From assembly GCA_963718605.1 (NCBI GenBank), contig OY970363.1:1116001-1180000 (forward strand): DNA of 64,000 nt, in the 5' to 3' direction. Positions within the stretch are counted from its first letter, which is position 1. Every line of letters begins with the position of its first letter. This DNA comes from JACCXE01 sp963718605 (GTDB lineage: Bacteria > Actinomycetota > Acidimicrobiia > Acidimicrobiales > JACCXE01). The position numbers were made by a program, and so were the translations under genes. This document shows positions 17,701 through 24,742 of the stretch, piece by piece. Under the pieces are notes generated by a model. It saw only the letters and a list, made by a program, of their open reading frames with translations. It was not told the origin of the DNA and made no database searches.

Positions 17701-19959
17701 TAGGTCAAGATCGGCGTATTCGACGGAGAGGAGGCCAACCTGTTCCAGGTTCGGCATCGTCACGCGCCACCCCCGCTTCAGGTCTGTGTAGAGCCGGTAC
17801 TCGATGACAGAACGCAAGGCCGCCTCGGCGTCGTCGCGTTGGCTGTACTTCGAATCAGGGTTGCGCGCGAACTCAGTCAGCTCCAATCCGAGGGCGGGAG
17901 TGACGTGTTGTGAGACAACGTCGTGTGTCAGCCCCTCTTGATGTTCCTCAAGCGCGCGAGCGAGCGCGCCACGAAGCTGAGCGACCTGCGCGAAGTCGTT
18001 GAAGTGGCCCGCTTGCAGCGAAGCGTCCTGTCGGTTGTCTACGAACGAGAGCAGCTTGCGAGCGGCCGGGTCGAGATCGGCCGCGGCGGGCCCCCGAAGC
18101 GCGCGCGCGATGCTCGCCGACAAGACCGTGACAGCGGACGAGCGCCCCTCCTGATCGAGCGTGGCGAGTTTGGCGAAGTCATTGCCGCGCACGTTCTCGT
18201 ACGACACAAGGCAACGCAGGCAAAACGTAAAAGGAGTTTGAATGAACCACGCAGGCAAGCCCTCGCCAGTCGAGAGAATCGAGCCGTCCATTGCAACGCT
18301 CACGGGGCGAGGCAGGTATTTGCGCTTCGAATCGATCAGCTGCGGCGGTGACTCGTCATCACCGGCCGTGAACCAGTGATCCGGCAGAAGTCCGTCTTTA
18401 GCGGGATCGTCGGACCACGGGTGTTCCGACGACACGTATAAGTAGCCGGTCACCGTGTCGCCACCAGACGCGTCGGCGTCTCGTCGCGGGATGAAGGCCG
18501 CCCGGTTCTCAGAGTCAAGGTTGCTTCTCGCGACGACGAAGTACTCCTGTCCGCACTCACGACAGAAGGCGAGCGGCAACAACGCCTTCTCTGCGTGACC
18601 GGGAACGCGGAGCTGGTAGTGCGTTGTTAGAAAGCGCTCGTCCTCGTTCTCGAGGCTGGCGTAAACGGTGTCGCCCTTGGACACGAACTGATGAAGGCGG
18701 AACGCGAATAGGGGTCGATCCGTAAGCGGGCTGCGCACACGACTCCCCGCGAGGAGCATTGCCCTAATTGCTGTGGCCGCGTCGGCCTCGTTCAGTCCGG
18801 TCAGTGCGGCGAGTTCATCCGAAGCTTGCCGGACCGTTGTCGGCCGCTGACGAGCGAGTGCGCCGGTTTCTTCATCCGTTCGAAGACCGAAGGTCGTCTC
18901 GACCCAAGCGGCAAGCGGGTGGCGCACGAGGCTCTCGAAGTCTGCTTCAACCGCGATGCCTCCCGTTGCGGCCTCGGCGCTCGCCGCGGCCAGGTCGTTG
19001 GACTGCGCGGTCGCGTCGGTCGCCCTCACGAGCGTTTCGCCAACGACATGCTCGGCGGCGACGTTCGTCCCGAACAGTCTCGACGACACCTGCGCTACGA
19101 CGGCGCGCTGCTCCTGCGGCGAGCCCTGCGAGGACATAGTGGCCGAGGTTCCAACGATTTGGAGCAATGGTGCTTCGCAGGCTTCGCGAACGCGACGAAC
19201 GAGCAAGGCAACGTCTGCGCCCTGACGTCCCCGGTAGGTGTGCAGTTCGTCGAGAACGAGGAAACGCAAGCCTCGCGCCGCGGCAATCAGGTGCTGTCGC
19301 TCATCCGGCCTCGTGAGCACGAGGTCGAGCATGACGTAGTTGGTCAACAAGATGTCGGGCGGGTTGGCGAGGATGTGTCGACGCTGGTCGGGGTTCTCCT
19401 GACCGGTGTATCGGGCGAAGGTGACGGGTTCGCCGTCATGCGGGTAGCCGAAACGTAAGAACTTCTCGAGTTCACCGACTTGGCTGTTCGCCAGCGCGTT
19501 CATTGGATAGACGACGATCGCTTTGACGCTCTTGGTGCGCCCGTCCCGTTCGTTGTCGCGAAGGATGCGGTCGACGATCGGCACGATGTAGCCAAGGGAC
19601 TTGCCGGAGCCGGTCCCCGTCGTCAGGACGTAGGACTCGCCGGATCGCGCGGCCTCGATCGCGTCACGTTGATGACGATGAAACGCGATGCCACGCGCGC
19701 CAGGGTCGTCTGGGCCCTCCTTGATACGGAAGATGCGGCCGCACTCCTCGTGGAGCAAACCCGCCTCGACCAACTCCGAGACTGTGCCGCCTGGCGCGAA
19801 GTTTGGGTTAAGGGATAGCCACGGGTCGGGCCATTGCGCGCCGCCTGCCAGTTCCTTCTCAAGGAACTTCTGAATGTGCGGATCGCGTGGCGCGACGAAC
19901 GAACCAGTGAAGGATCGATAGTCCTCGATCAGTTCGTCGCGAATTGCAAAGACGTCCAT
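14740..19959 (-). CDS. COG1205 DEAD/DEAH helicase with DUF1998 and C-terminal PD-(D/E)xK-like domain
   Basis: 1739 residues, first gene of the operon. The helicase N-lobe has 'RHQRDAIEAARSGES', Walker A 'TTGTGSGKSLGY' (~residue 115) and 'VLDELHTYRGRQGADVA' (~235). Zinc knuckles 'FCRECGQEYF' and 'FCLRCLVSYE' follow, then 'FVDNRQDASLQAGHF'. The C-lobe contains 'CSPTMELGVDIASLN' and 'QRSGRAGRSGQP' (~1000-1025). A 'CEECGYHH...CDSCG' cluster (~1315) and the DUF1998 core 'CELACYECLLAYSNQ' (~1580) come next. The last 90 residues hold 'RPDLVYR...AVFVDGPVHDH...GWAVLRFGHADDW', a Vsr/DUF559-like nuclease layout. In DISARM these parts are split over DrmA and DrmB; the single-chain form is closer to DruE of Druantia. 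Confidence 0.9.
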   Translation of the reverse strand: MDVFAIRDELIEDYRSFTGSFVAPRDPHIQKFLEKELAGGAQWPDPWLSLNPNFAPGGTVSELVEAGLLHEECGRIFRIKEGPDDPGARGIAFHRHQRDAIEAARSGESYVLTTGTGSGKSLGYIVPIVDRILRDNERDGRTKSVKAIVVYPMNALANSQVGELEKFLRFGYPHDGEPVTFARYTGQENPDQRRHILANPPDILLTNYVMLDLVLTRPDERQHLIAAARGLRFLVLDELHTYRGRQGADVALLVRRVREACEAPLLQIVGTSATMSSQGSPQEQRAVVAQVSSRLFGTNVAAEHVVGETLVRATDATAQSNDLAAASAEAATGGIAVEADFESLVRHPLAAWVETTFGLRTDEETGALARQRPTTVRQASDELAALTGLNEADAATAIRAMLLAGSRVRSPLTDRPLFAFRLHQFVSKGDTVYASLENEDERFLTTHYQLRVPGHAEKALLPLAFCRECGQEYFVVARSNLDSENRAAFIPRRDADASGGDTVTGYLYVSSEHPWSDDPAKDGLLPDHWFTAGDDESPPQLIDSKRKYLPRPVSVAMDGSILSTGEGLPAWFIQTPFTFCLRCLVSYENVRGNDFAKLATLDQEGRSSAVTVLSASIARALRGPAAADLDPAARKLLSFVDNRQDASLQAGHFNDFAQVAQLRGALARALEEHQEGLTHDVVSQHVTPALGLELTEFARNPDSKYSQRDDAEAALRSVIEYRLYTDLKRGWRVTMPNLEQVGLLSVEYADLDLIAADNDLWARRHSALASAASGLRRDLCQILLDEFRRVLAIDVDCLTEEGFERVKRRADQHLREPWSLPDDARLELVGTAFARTGSPGGFRSDVNISARGAFGRYVQSTSGLSIKRDDATKVIVDLFATLTAVGLLTEVAMDKAGNPGYRVKASALRWKPGDGQHPAQDPLRKRLDPEAVGRVNPFFNALYREVGVTLAGLHAKEHTAQVSAVEREAREEAFRAGTLPLLYCSPTMELGVDIASLNSVLLRNVPPTPANYAQRSGRAGRSGQPALVTTYCASGNAHDSYWFARSQDMVAGSVQPPRLDLGNEELVRSHIQAIWLAETGQSMKARITEVLDAGGDDPSLKLLPEVQAALANDDARKRAAASAERVVDQVRTTWSVDDGPVWWYDGWVADAVAAAPEALDRAFDRWRDLYRDSLAEYNEQSRLAVDANASRLNRDTATRRMREALDRLKLLRNEDAEVGQTDFYTYRYLATEGFLPGYSFPRLPLAAYIPGGRQRGGGDADYLQRPRFLAIREFGPNALIYHEGSRYQVTRIQLPHGSERGGLQTEDARRCEECGYHHRIQVGADRCDSCGAALGATTHNLLRLQTVHTRRRERISSDEEERRRSGFEVELSYRFADHGDRPGRIDALVATSDGVHPSLELVYGDSATVRLANVGPRRRKNPNDRGFWLDTLQGRWLSDKAATDSSEGVDDLEANTDDVATKVKVTPYVEDTRNVLSVRATQALDDVASTSLRYALERGAEACFQLEDSELASDALPDAQERGRFLFTESAEGGAGVLRRLVTEADAVAKVARVALSLCHFDPDTGEDRGDTAMGGERCELACYECLLAYSNQLDHGRINRHVIRDLLLELASATTEAGAGGKTRAEIRAALDGLADSSLERTLVDWLDERGLRLPDEAQVTVAGARARPDLVYRLSTGPVAVFVDGPVHDHAAQAERDRAAEERLIDEGWAVLRFGHADDWQSIVSKNKSVFGEGRTN

Positions 19960-20223
19960 CGCACCACCAAGGACCTAGGCGTCATGTCGATCCTAAGGCC
20001 ATGGCCGTCCACAAGGATCGAGCGCCGATGGAAATCCAAGCGTGCGCCAACTCCAACGAAGCGCCGGCGTACGAAACCTCGGCGCAAAGCCCGACGATTC
20101 CGCTCGGCGTCGGCCGCAAAACGTTGTTCCGTCTTTGGGTCGCCGGGGATTCCGCGGAGCCGTTCGCCCCCGCGCGCGCAACGTCGGACAACAGAGAATC
20201 CAGCGGCGTGGAAGCATGCGACG
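19960..20223. other. Divergent intergenic region between the helicase operon and the cyclase gene
   Basis: About 264 bases, the longest stretch without an assigned gene in the window. Open frames exist on both strands and in several phases, but they are Arg- or Pro-rich and mutually exclusive, so I assign none. It should contain the promoters of both the 13 kb operon (TAGGTC lies 12 bases before its ATG on the minus strand) and the cyclase gene. No strong palindrome was seen. An ATG at 19984 could extend the cyclase upstream by 80 residues, but that extension is an Arg/Lys-rich low-quality sequence. Confidence 0.5.
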
Positions 20224-21093
20224 GTGGAACGCGACGACACGCCAAAGCGGGAAGACGAAGGCGATCCTGCCGACCAACCGAATTCCATTGATCAGTTGTT
20301 CGAAGCGCTTACGACTGATCCGGGAGACGAACCGAATGCCGAACCACGCGGGCGGCCGGCGCCTGGCGTTTTGCCCGACCGCGCGCTTTTAGCCGCGCAC
20401 GCCCCAACTGGGATGCACTCCTTGGCCGGCAAGCGCGACGAGCCGCCGCATTCGCTGGATGAACTAGTCGCACTTGTATCGGCAGGCACCCCCGTAAACC
20501 TCATGGTTGTGGCCGCAGACATACGCAAGTCGACCTTTGTGATGAAGGAAGCGCTGGACTTCACAGGTTTCGCCGCCGCGATCAGCTCGTACGTTGACGC
20601 AACTAAGAAGTTCATCGGCCAGCATGGCGGCTGGTTCGACAAGTTCACCGGCGACGGCCTGCTCGCTTATTGGATGTACGGCCAAAGCCGAGAGTCGAAG
20701 CGACGCGCCTCGGCATCCGTTCTGCATTCGGTCGAGGGGATGCTCCTTCAATTCGATCGGCGAGTGGTTCCGCTGCTGCGAGCCAACTCACGAAACTTTC
20801 CTTCCGGAGTAGGTCTTTCGGTTGGAGTCGATTGCGGACCCACGCATCTCGTAAAGATCGCTGAGGACCTGACGATCGTTGGCCCTTCGGTCGTCGGCGC
20901 GGTTCGCATGGTCGGATGCTCTGGCCCATGGGAATGCATCGCGAACGTCGGTATGGGCTCGTTCCTGCGGGCCAATCTGAACCTGCCTCATCTCGGCGGT
21001 GTAAGCCGGCAATTTCGGCCAACGAAGGAATATGAAAGGCAGGAGGTTTACGCCGTGAAACTGAACGGTTTCGAGCCGCCGGCCGAAGGCTGA
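20224..21093 (+). CDS. Class III nucleotide cyclase, Pycsar (PycC)-like
   Basis: 289 residues from GTG 20224, chosen because TGGAAG at 20209-20214 gives a ribosome binding site 9 bases upstream and because the preceding frame is low-quality. The first ~75 residues are acidic and probably disordered. The cyclase domain has both metal-binding aspartates, 'VAADIRKST' (D99) and 'KFTGDGLLAYW' (D144), then 'LSVGVDCGPTHLVKI' and 'VGPSVVGAVRMVG'. The stand-alone single domain and the 'GGWFDKFTGDGLLAY' segment resemble PycC pyrimidine cyclases, which make cCMP or cUMP on phage infection. Ordinary adenylate cyclases share the core motifs. No effector (TIR or membrane protein) is adjacent. It is divergent from the DISARM-like operon. 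Confidence 0.8.
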   Translation: MERDDTPKREDEGDPADQPNSIDQLFEALTTDPGDEPNAEPRGRPAPGVLPDRALLAAHAPTGMHSLAGKRDEPPHSLDELVALVSAGTPVNLMVVAADIRKSTFVMKEALDFTGFAAAISSYVDATKKFIGQHGGWFDKFTGDGLLAYWMYGQSRESKRRASASVLHSVEGMLLQFDRRVVPLLRANSRNFPSGVGLSVGVDCGPTHLVKIAEDLTIVGPSVVGAVRMVGCSGPWECIANVGMGSFLRANLNLPHLGGVSRQFRPTKEYERQEVYAVKLNGFEPPAEG

Positions 21094-21214
21094 TCTCGAA
21101 ATCGTCGCGTCGGCACGACGCCGTCTGGTTCATGTCCGTGGTCAGGACGTCAGGCGATTGGTGCAATCCTGATCGGCACTTGAACAGCCTGTGAGAGCTA
21201 GGTGACGGCCAAAG

Positions 21215-21799
21215 CTATGCGCAACGGTAGGTGGCGTGGATCGCCGTGGCCGATGGGCGCACGCCTGTCTGCCGCAACTCCACACGGTCGCCGTCGGTGA
21301 ACAACGGCGTGCCGCCCCCGAACACGATCGGTGACACGTGCAGGCTCAACTCGTCGACGAGGCCGTCGAGCACGCACTGGCGGATGACGCTGCCGCCGCC
21401 CATGATCACCACGTCCTTGTCACCCGCGGCCGCGCGGGCGCCTTCGACAGCCGACTTGATGTCCGGCACGAACGTGAAGTCGTGCGTGAGCCGCACGTGG
21501 TCGGGGCGGCCGCGATGGGTCACGACGAAGAACGGCGGGGTCGCCGCGTGCTGCGCGCCGTAGCCGATCTCGTCGTTCCAACCGTTGGGCCCGTCGACCA
21601 CGTCGAACAGCGTGCGGCCCATCACCACCGCGCCGGAACGGGCGGTGGCGGATGCAAGCACGTCCTTGTCGACGTCGTCGCCGTTGAAGACCCAGTTGTG
21701 CAGCGCGTCGCCGTCGACGCCGAGCCCGTGATCGAGATCCGCGCCCGGCGCAGTGACGTAGCCGTCAAGCGACACGGTGATATCGGCGACGACGCTCAT
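21215..21799 (-). CDS. Dihydrofolate reductase-like/RibD C-terminal domain protein
   Basis: 194 residues from ATG 21799 ('MSVVADITVSLDGYV'), the normal N-terminus of the family; an in-frame GTG at 21859 would add 20 unlike residues. Members are NADPH-dependent reductases of the RibD_C fold, usually of unknown substrate. Visible family segments are 'VVMGRTLFDVVDGPNGW', 'PFFVVTHR', the glycine loop 'DVVIMGGGSVIRQCVLDGLVDEL' (core VIMGGGSVI) and 'VSPIVFGGGTPLF'. A mini open frame ending in TGA overlaps its ATG (see 21796-21831). The gene marks the right border of the defence island. Confidence 0.9.
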   Translation of the reverse strand: MSVVADITVSLDGYVTAPGADLDHGLGVDGDALHNWVFNGDDVDKDVLASATARSGAVVMGRTLFDVVDGPNGWNDEIGYGAQHAATPPFFVVTHRGRPDHVRLTHDFTFVPDIKSAVEGARAAAGDKDVVIMGGGSVIRQCVLDGLVDELSLHVSPIVFGGGTPLFTDGDRVELRQTGVRPSATAIHATYRCA

Positions 21800-21831
21800 C
21801 GGTCGACCGCCGGCAGTTCGCGTGTGGTCAT
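21796..21831 (-). CDS. Possible 11-residue leader peptide overlapping the reductase start
   Basis: On the minus strand an ATG at 21831 opens MTTRELPAVDR and stops at TGA 21798-21796, which overlaps the ATG of the RibD-type reductase (ATGA). A GGAGG (21846-21842) lies 10 bases upstream, or 4 bases before an alternative in-frame GTG at 21837. This would couple translation of the reductase to a strong ribosome binding site that the reductase lacks itself. It may also be chance. Confidence 0.25.
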   Translation of the reverse strand: MTTRELPAVDR

Positions 21832-21898
21832 GGTCACGGCGCCTCCAGTCGTTAGACACTCGGTCGTACCCGCCGCGCGTTGATCTAGGCGTTGATTC

Positions 21899-21922
21899 AC
21901 TGTCACACCGTGTCAGTAGGTT
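21899..21922 (+). promoter_or_regulatory. Leaderless promoter and imperfect palindrome before the VOC gene
   Basis: TAGGTT (21917-21922) lies six bases before ATG 21929. TTGATT (21892-21897) could be the -35 box at 19 bp. An imperfect palindrome, ACTGTCACACCGTGTCAGT (21899-21917), with two mismatched pairs, sits between the two boxes as a possible operator. Confidence 0.4.
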
Positions 21923-21928
21923 GCGACC

Positions 21929-22300
21929 ATGCGAGTGAACAGGATCATCGCCGACTTGCCCGTCGCCGACATTGAAGCGACAAAGGGCTTCTACACCGAC
22001 TTCCTCGGCTTGAGCGACGAGGGGTTCAACATGGGGTGGGTGGCGCGGTACACGTCACCGCACGACCCGACCGTGCACGTGCAACTCGTCACCCACGACG
22101 CCGGCGCGCCCGAGAACCCGATTGTCTCGGTGCTGGTGGAAGACGTCGACGAGGCGTACGAGGAAGCACAGCGCGCCGGTTACGAGATCGTGCACCCGCT
22201 GTCGCAGGAGGCGTGGGGTGTGCGGCGCTTCTTCGTGCGGGCGCCCGACGGGAACGTGTTGAACATCGTGCATCACCCGGCCGGCGCCGCCCGGAGTTAG
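21929..22300 (+). CDS. VOC-family (glyoxalase/bleomycin resistance-like) protein
   Basis: 123 residues, a single VOC domain made of two beta-alpha-beta3 units: 'IIADLPVADIEATKGFYTDFLG' at the start and 'WGVRRFFVRAPDGNVLNIVHHP' at the end. VOC proteins bind a metal with His/Glu residues or act as binding proteins; the substrate cannot be told. The start is supported by the TAGGTT box six bases upstream. The stop (TTAG at 22297-22300) is shared with the convergent secreted protein gene. Confidence 0.9.
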   Translation: MRVNRIIADLPVADIEATKGFYTDFLGLSDEGFNMGWVARYTSPHDPTVHVQLVTHDAGAPENPIVSVLVEDVDEAYEEAQRAGYEIVHPLSQEAWGVRRFFVRAPDGNVLNIVHHPAGAARS

Positions 22301-23229
22301 ATCAGCGGTGACGCCGATACCGTGAACGCCGGGTTGGGCGCGACCGGGACGTCGAGCGAATCGGGGACACGCAACGTCAACGTTGCCTGCACCGTGCACA
22401 CGGCGATGTAAGCCGTGCACGGCGGGTTCGCGACCTTGAGGTGATAGACGACCGAGACCTGGCGGCTCGCACCGGCGGCGATGTCGCCGACCGCGATCGG
22501 GGTGGATGACAGGACGGTCACACCCGACGTCACTGGCGTCACGCTCACTACCGAGACGCCGAACGCGTCGCCCGGGCCGTTGTTCTTGACCGTGTAGGTC
22601 ACGGTGAGCCGCCGGGCGAAGAGGTCGGACGGGTTGGCCCAACGTGCGCTGGCGGCGGGAACGCTGAGCGACGGCTGGAGCACGGAGAGGGTGCCGAGGA
22701 GGGCGAGGCTGAACGGATTGGTGGTGCCGGCGGCGACCTGGGCCATCAGCGTGAAGGTGCCCGAACCGGTTGTGCTGCGGTACGCGCCCGTGCCGCCGGT
22801 CACCTGCCACGAGCCGCTACCCGACGCAACCGTGCCGTTGAACGCCAGCGTCGGCTGGCCACACGATCCGGAGGTCAGGCCGAGCGTGACCGTGCCGCGC
22901 GTGTTCGTGAGAGTGACCGTCGTGTTGGGACCGAGGAATGCCGACGTGTGGCCAGAGTCGGAGTGCAGGTCGAGGTTCAGACCGACCGTCACCGGCAATG
23001 TCTGGGTAAACGCGGGCGGGTTCGCGGTGGCGCTGTAGGTGTAGCTCCACGAGTCGCCTTGGCCGCCGCTGCCGCACGCCACGCCGACGGCCGACGTGCC
23101 AGTGCCGTTCGCGCCGTTGACGCTCAACCCGAGCGGTGTCGGCGGCGCGGCCGCGTGCGCGGGCACCGCCGTCAACAACAGAACAACGACACTGAGAAGC
23201 GCTCCAACGGCCGTCTTACGTCGCACCAT
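22297..23229 (-). CDS. Secreted protein with DUF11-like beta-sandwich segment
   Basis: 310 residues. A clear Sec signal peptide is present: 'MVRRKTAVGALLSVVVLLLTAVPAHA' is basic, hydrophobic, then AHA cleavage (quoted core: ALLSVVVLLLTAVPAHA). The N-terminal region after cleavage is Gly/Thr/Ser-rich ('GTVTLGLTSGSCGQPTLAFNG'; two cysteines could form a disulphide). The C-terminal ~120 residues resemble DUF11 or CARDB-type repeats ('LTVTYTVKNNGPGDAFGVSV', 'IAAGASRQVSVVYHLKV'). No catalytic motif or membrane anchor is seen. GGGGAGG lies 8-9 bases before the ATG. Likely an extracellular structural or adhesive protein. Confidence 0.8.
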   Translation of the reverse strand: MVRRKTAVGALLSVVVLLLTAVPAHAAAPPTPLGLSVNGANGTGTSAVGVACGSGGQGDSWSYTYSATANPPAFTQTLPVTVGLNLDLHSDSGHTSAFLGPNTTVTLTNTRGTVTLGLTSGSCGQPTLAFNGTVASGSGSWQVTGGTGAYRSTTGSGTFTLMAQVAAGTTNPFSLALLGTLSVLQPSLSVPAASARWANPSDLFARRLTVTYTVKNNGPGDAFGVSVVSVTPVTSGVTVLSSTPIAVGDIAAGASRQVSVVYHLKVANPPCTAYIAVCTVQATLTLRVPDSLDVPVAPNPAFTVSASPLI

Positions 23230-23315
23230 GACTAGACCTCCCCGGTTCCTCAGCAGCCTAGAGACAAAGCGGACGCGTCGTAAGGGGTTCGGTTCCCTGA
23301 AGCTATTGCCTCCGC

Positions 23316-23333
23316 TTAGCTAACATTAGCTAA
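23316..23333. promoter_or_regulatory. Double TTAGCTAA operator over the VapB start
   Basis: Two copies of the 8-bp palindrome TTAGCTAA (23316-23323 and 23326-23333) are separated by CA. The second copy ends on the A of the start codon of the antitoxin gene. Between them lies TAACAT (23321-23326), a fitting -10 box six bases before the ATG, so repressor binding would cover promoter and start. Autoregulation by the VapB-VapC complex is the expected role (inference). Confidence 0.65.
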
Positions 23334-23566
23334 TGATCGTGAACATGCATGAGGCCAAGACGAACCTGTCGCGGCTCGTCGAGCGGGTGGAAGCGGGCGA
23401 GGAGATCGTGATCGGCCGGGCGGGCCGGCCGGTCGCCCGCCTCGTCGCCTACGCCGCCACTCCGCAACGGCGCACGCCGGGTGCGCTCAAGGGCGCGATT
23501 CGGATTGCATCGGACTTCGACGAGACGCCGCCGTCGCTGCTTGATGCCTTCGAAGGCGACGCGTGA
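23333..23566 (+). CDS. vapB: Type II antitoxin, Phd/YefM family (VapB)
   Basis: 77 residues. The N-terminal 'MHEAKTNLSRLVERVEAGEEIVIGRAGRPVARLV' (core: HEAKTNLSRLVERV and GRAGRPVARLV) is the standard Phd/YefM DNA-binding dimer. The C-terminal part 'SDFDETPPSLLDAFEGD' is the toxin-wrapping tail, matching antitoxins that pair with PIN toxins ('D.f......l.~F.g'). It overlaps the toxin gene by GTGA. The ATG coincides with the predicted transcription start. Confidence 0.93.
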   Translation: MIVNMHEAKTNLSRLVERVEAGEEIVIGRAGRPVARLVAYAATPQRRTPGALKGAIRIASDFDETPPSLLDAFEGDA

Positions 23567-23937
23567 ATCTGCTGCTCGACACGCACGCGTTGTTGTGGTG
23601 GCTGGCCGGCTCACGCATGACGGTCGAAGCGCGAGACCAGATAGCCGACGGGTCGAACGCGGTGGCCGTGAGCGCGGCCAGCGTGTGGGAGATCGCGATC
23701 AAGCGTGCGATCGGCAAACTGCGGCTGCGTGGTTCGATCGTCGATCACATCCGCGATGGCGGCTTCGACGCGCTCGCCGTGTCGGGCGAGCACGCAGAAC
23801 GGGCAGGCGCGTTGCCGCCGCACCACCGCGACCCGTTCGATCGCGTCCTCGTCGCGCAAGCACAACTGAAAGGCCTCGTGATCGTGACCCGCGACCCGAG
23901 CTTCGCCGCGTACGACGTCGAGGTACTCGCCTGCTGA
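23563..23937 (+). CDS. vapC: PIN-domain ribonuclease toxin (VapC)
   Basis: 124 residues from GTG 23563, overlapping the antitoxin stop (GTGA). The four acidic residues of the PIN active site are in place: 'LLLDTHALLWWL' (Asp), 'SAASVWEIAIK' (Glu), 'HHRDPFDRVLVAQA' (Asp, Asp). 'GLVIVTRDPSFAAYDVEVL' closes the domain. These are Mg-dependent RNases that cut tRNA or rRNA. The length is typical. Its stop is three bases from the end of the convergent gene. Confidence 0.94.
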   Translation: MNLLLDTHALLWWLAGSRMTVEARDQIADGSNAVAVSAASVWEIAIKRAIGKLRLRGSIVDHIRDGGFDALAVSGEHAERAGALPPHHRDPFDRVLVAQAQLKGLVIVTRDPSFAAYDVEVLAC

Positions 23938-23940
23938 GTG

Positions 23941-24663
23941 CTACCCCGCCGCGTCGAGCCGACGTTGGTAGTCCGCCGCCAACATTTGCAACGCGCCGGC
24001 GCAGTCCCCCGTGAACGACGAGCCGTGCATCGTGGCCAGCGTCTTGGGCGCGAGCGCACCCAGCGACGCGATCGTCGAGGGCGTGGTGGGCGACAGGCAC
24101 GAGTAACCAAAGATGTTCTCGGCCTCGGCCGACGCGTCGACGATGTCGTTCGACGTCAGCGCCGGGCCATTGCCGAGCGACGTAAAGAGATCGCCGCACA
24201 GCAGCGTCTCGGTCGCCTCCTCGAACAACACCCGCGCCTCCCAACCGTGGGGCACGTGGGGCGTGTCGATGCTGCGCACGGTCATGGCGCCGAGCTTGAT
24301 CGTCTCGCCGTCAGCCATCGCCCGCGGCGGACGGTCGCACATCTCATTGAGCGACACCATGCAACCGATCATGTTGTGCGCCACCTCGGCTTGGGGTGCG
24401 ACGGCGAGGAACTCGTTCATCGCGCCGCACTCGTCGCTCTCGACGTGGCCGAACGTGATCCAGCGCAGGCGCTCGATCGGCATGACCGTCTCGATCGCCG
24501 CCTTGACGTCCGGGAACAGCGAGCGGTGCCCGACGTGGAACAAGAGCGGCTCGTCGTCGTCGAGCAGGAACTGGTTGAAGGTGAAACCGGTCGGGCCGAT
24601 CTCGGGCACGAAGGTCGACAGCCGGTAGATCTTCGGCGCGATCTCATCGACGGTGGTGGTCAT
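23941..24663 (-). CDS. MBL-fold metallo-hydrolase, ODP/flavodiiron type
   Basis: 240 residues from ATG 24663, chosen because GAGGAG lies 8 bases upstream and the 47-residue in-frame extension is unlike the family. The metal-binding pattern is not the usual HxHxDH but 'GHVESDECGAMNEF' (H-x-E-x-D), as in the non-haem diiron domain of flavodiiron proteins and oxygen-sensing ODP proteins. 'LLCGDLF' (bridging Asp) and 'MHGSSF' (last His) follow. No flavodoxin or rubredoxin domain is attached. It could reduce O2 or NO or act as an oxygen sensor (inference). Confidence 0.88.
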   Translation of the reverse strand: MTTTVDEIAPKIYRLSTFVPEIGPTGFTFNQFLLDDDEPLLFHVGHRSLFPDVKAAIETVMPIERLRWITFGHVESDECGAMNEFLAVAPQAEVAHNMIGCMVSLNEMCDRPPRAMADGETIKLGAMTVRSIDTPHVPHGWEARVLFEEATETLLCGDLFTSLGNGPALTSNDIVDASAEAENIFGYSCLSPTTPSTIASLGALAPKTLATMHGSSFTGDCAGALQMLAADYQRRLDAAG

Positions 24664-24742
24664 GGGCGACTCCTCTTCGATGCGGGTGTCCACCATATGC
24701 CCGCTATCGCCTGTGGTGCCGAGGCGTACCGTGGCGGGCGGT

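Noticed and set aside
6893..19959. Calling the operon a complete class 1 DISARM
   Set aside because: DrmD- and DrmMI-like proteins are present, but there is no separate DrmA/DrmB pair and no DrmC PLD nuclease.
19984..20223. N-terminal extension of the cyclase from ATG 19984
   Set aside because: The extension is Arg/Lys-rich without domain signal, overlaps the likely promoter region, and a ribosome binding site supports GTG 20224.
1..21100. The island as a prophage or integrative element
   Set aside because: No integrase, portal, capsid, tail or conjugation genes and no tRNA attachment site are visible; the left border lies outside the window.
23281..23320. tRNA T-arm-like string GGGTTCGGTTCCC
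   Set aside because: Only a three-base stem, and no acceptor, D or anticodon arms can be drawn around it.
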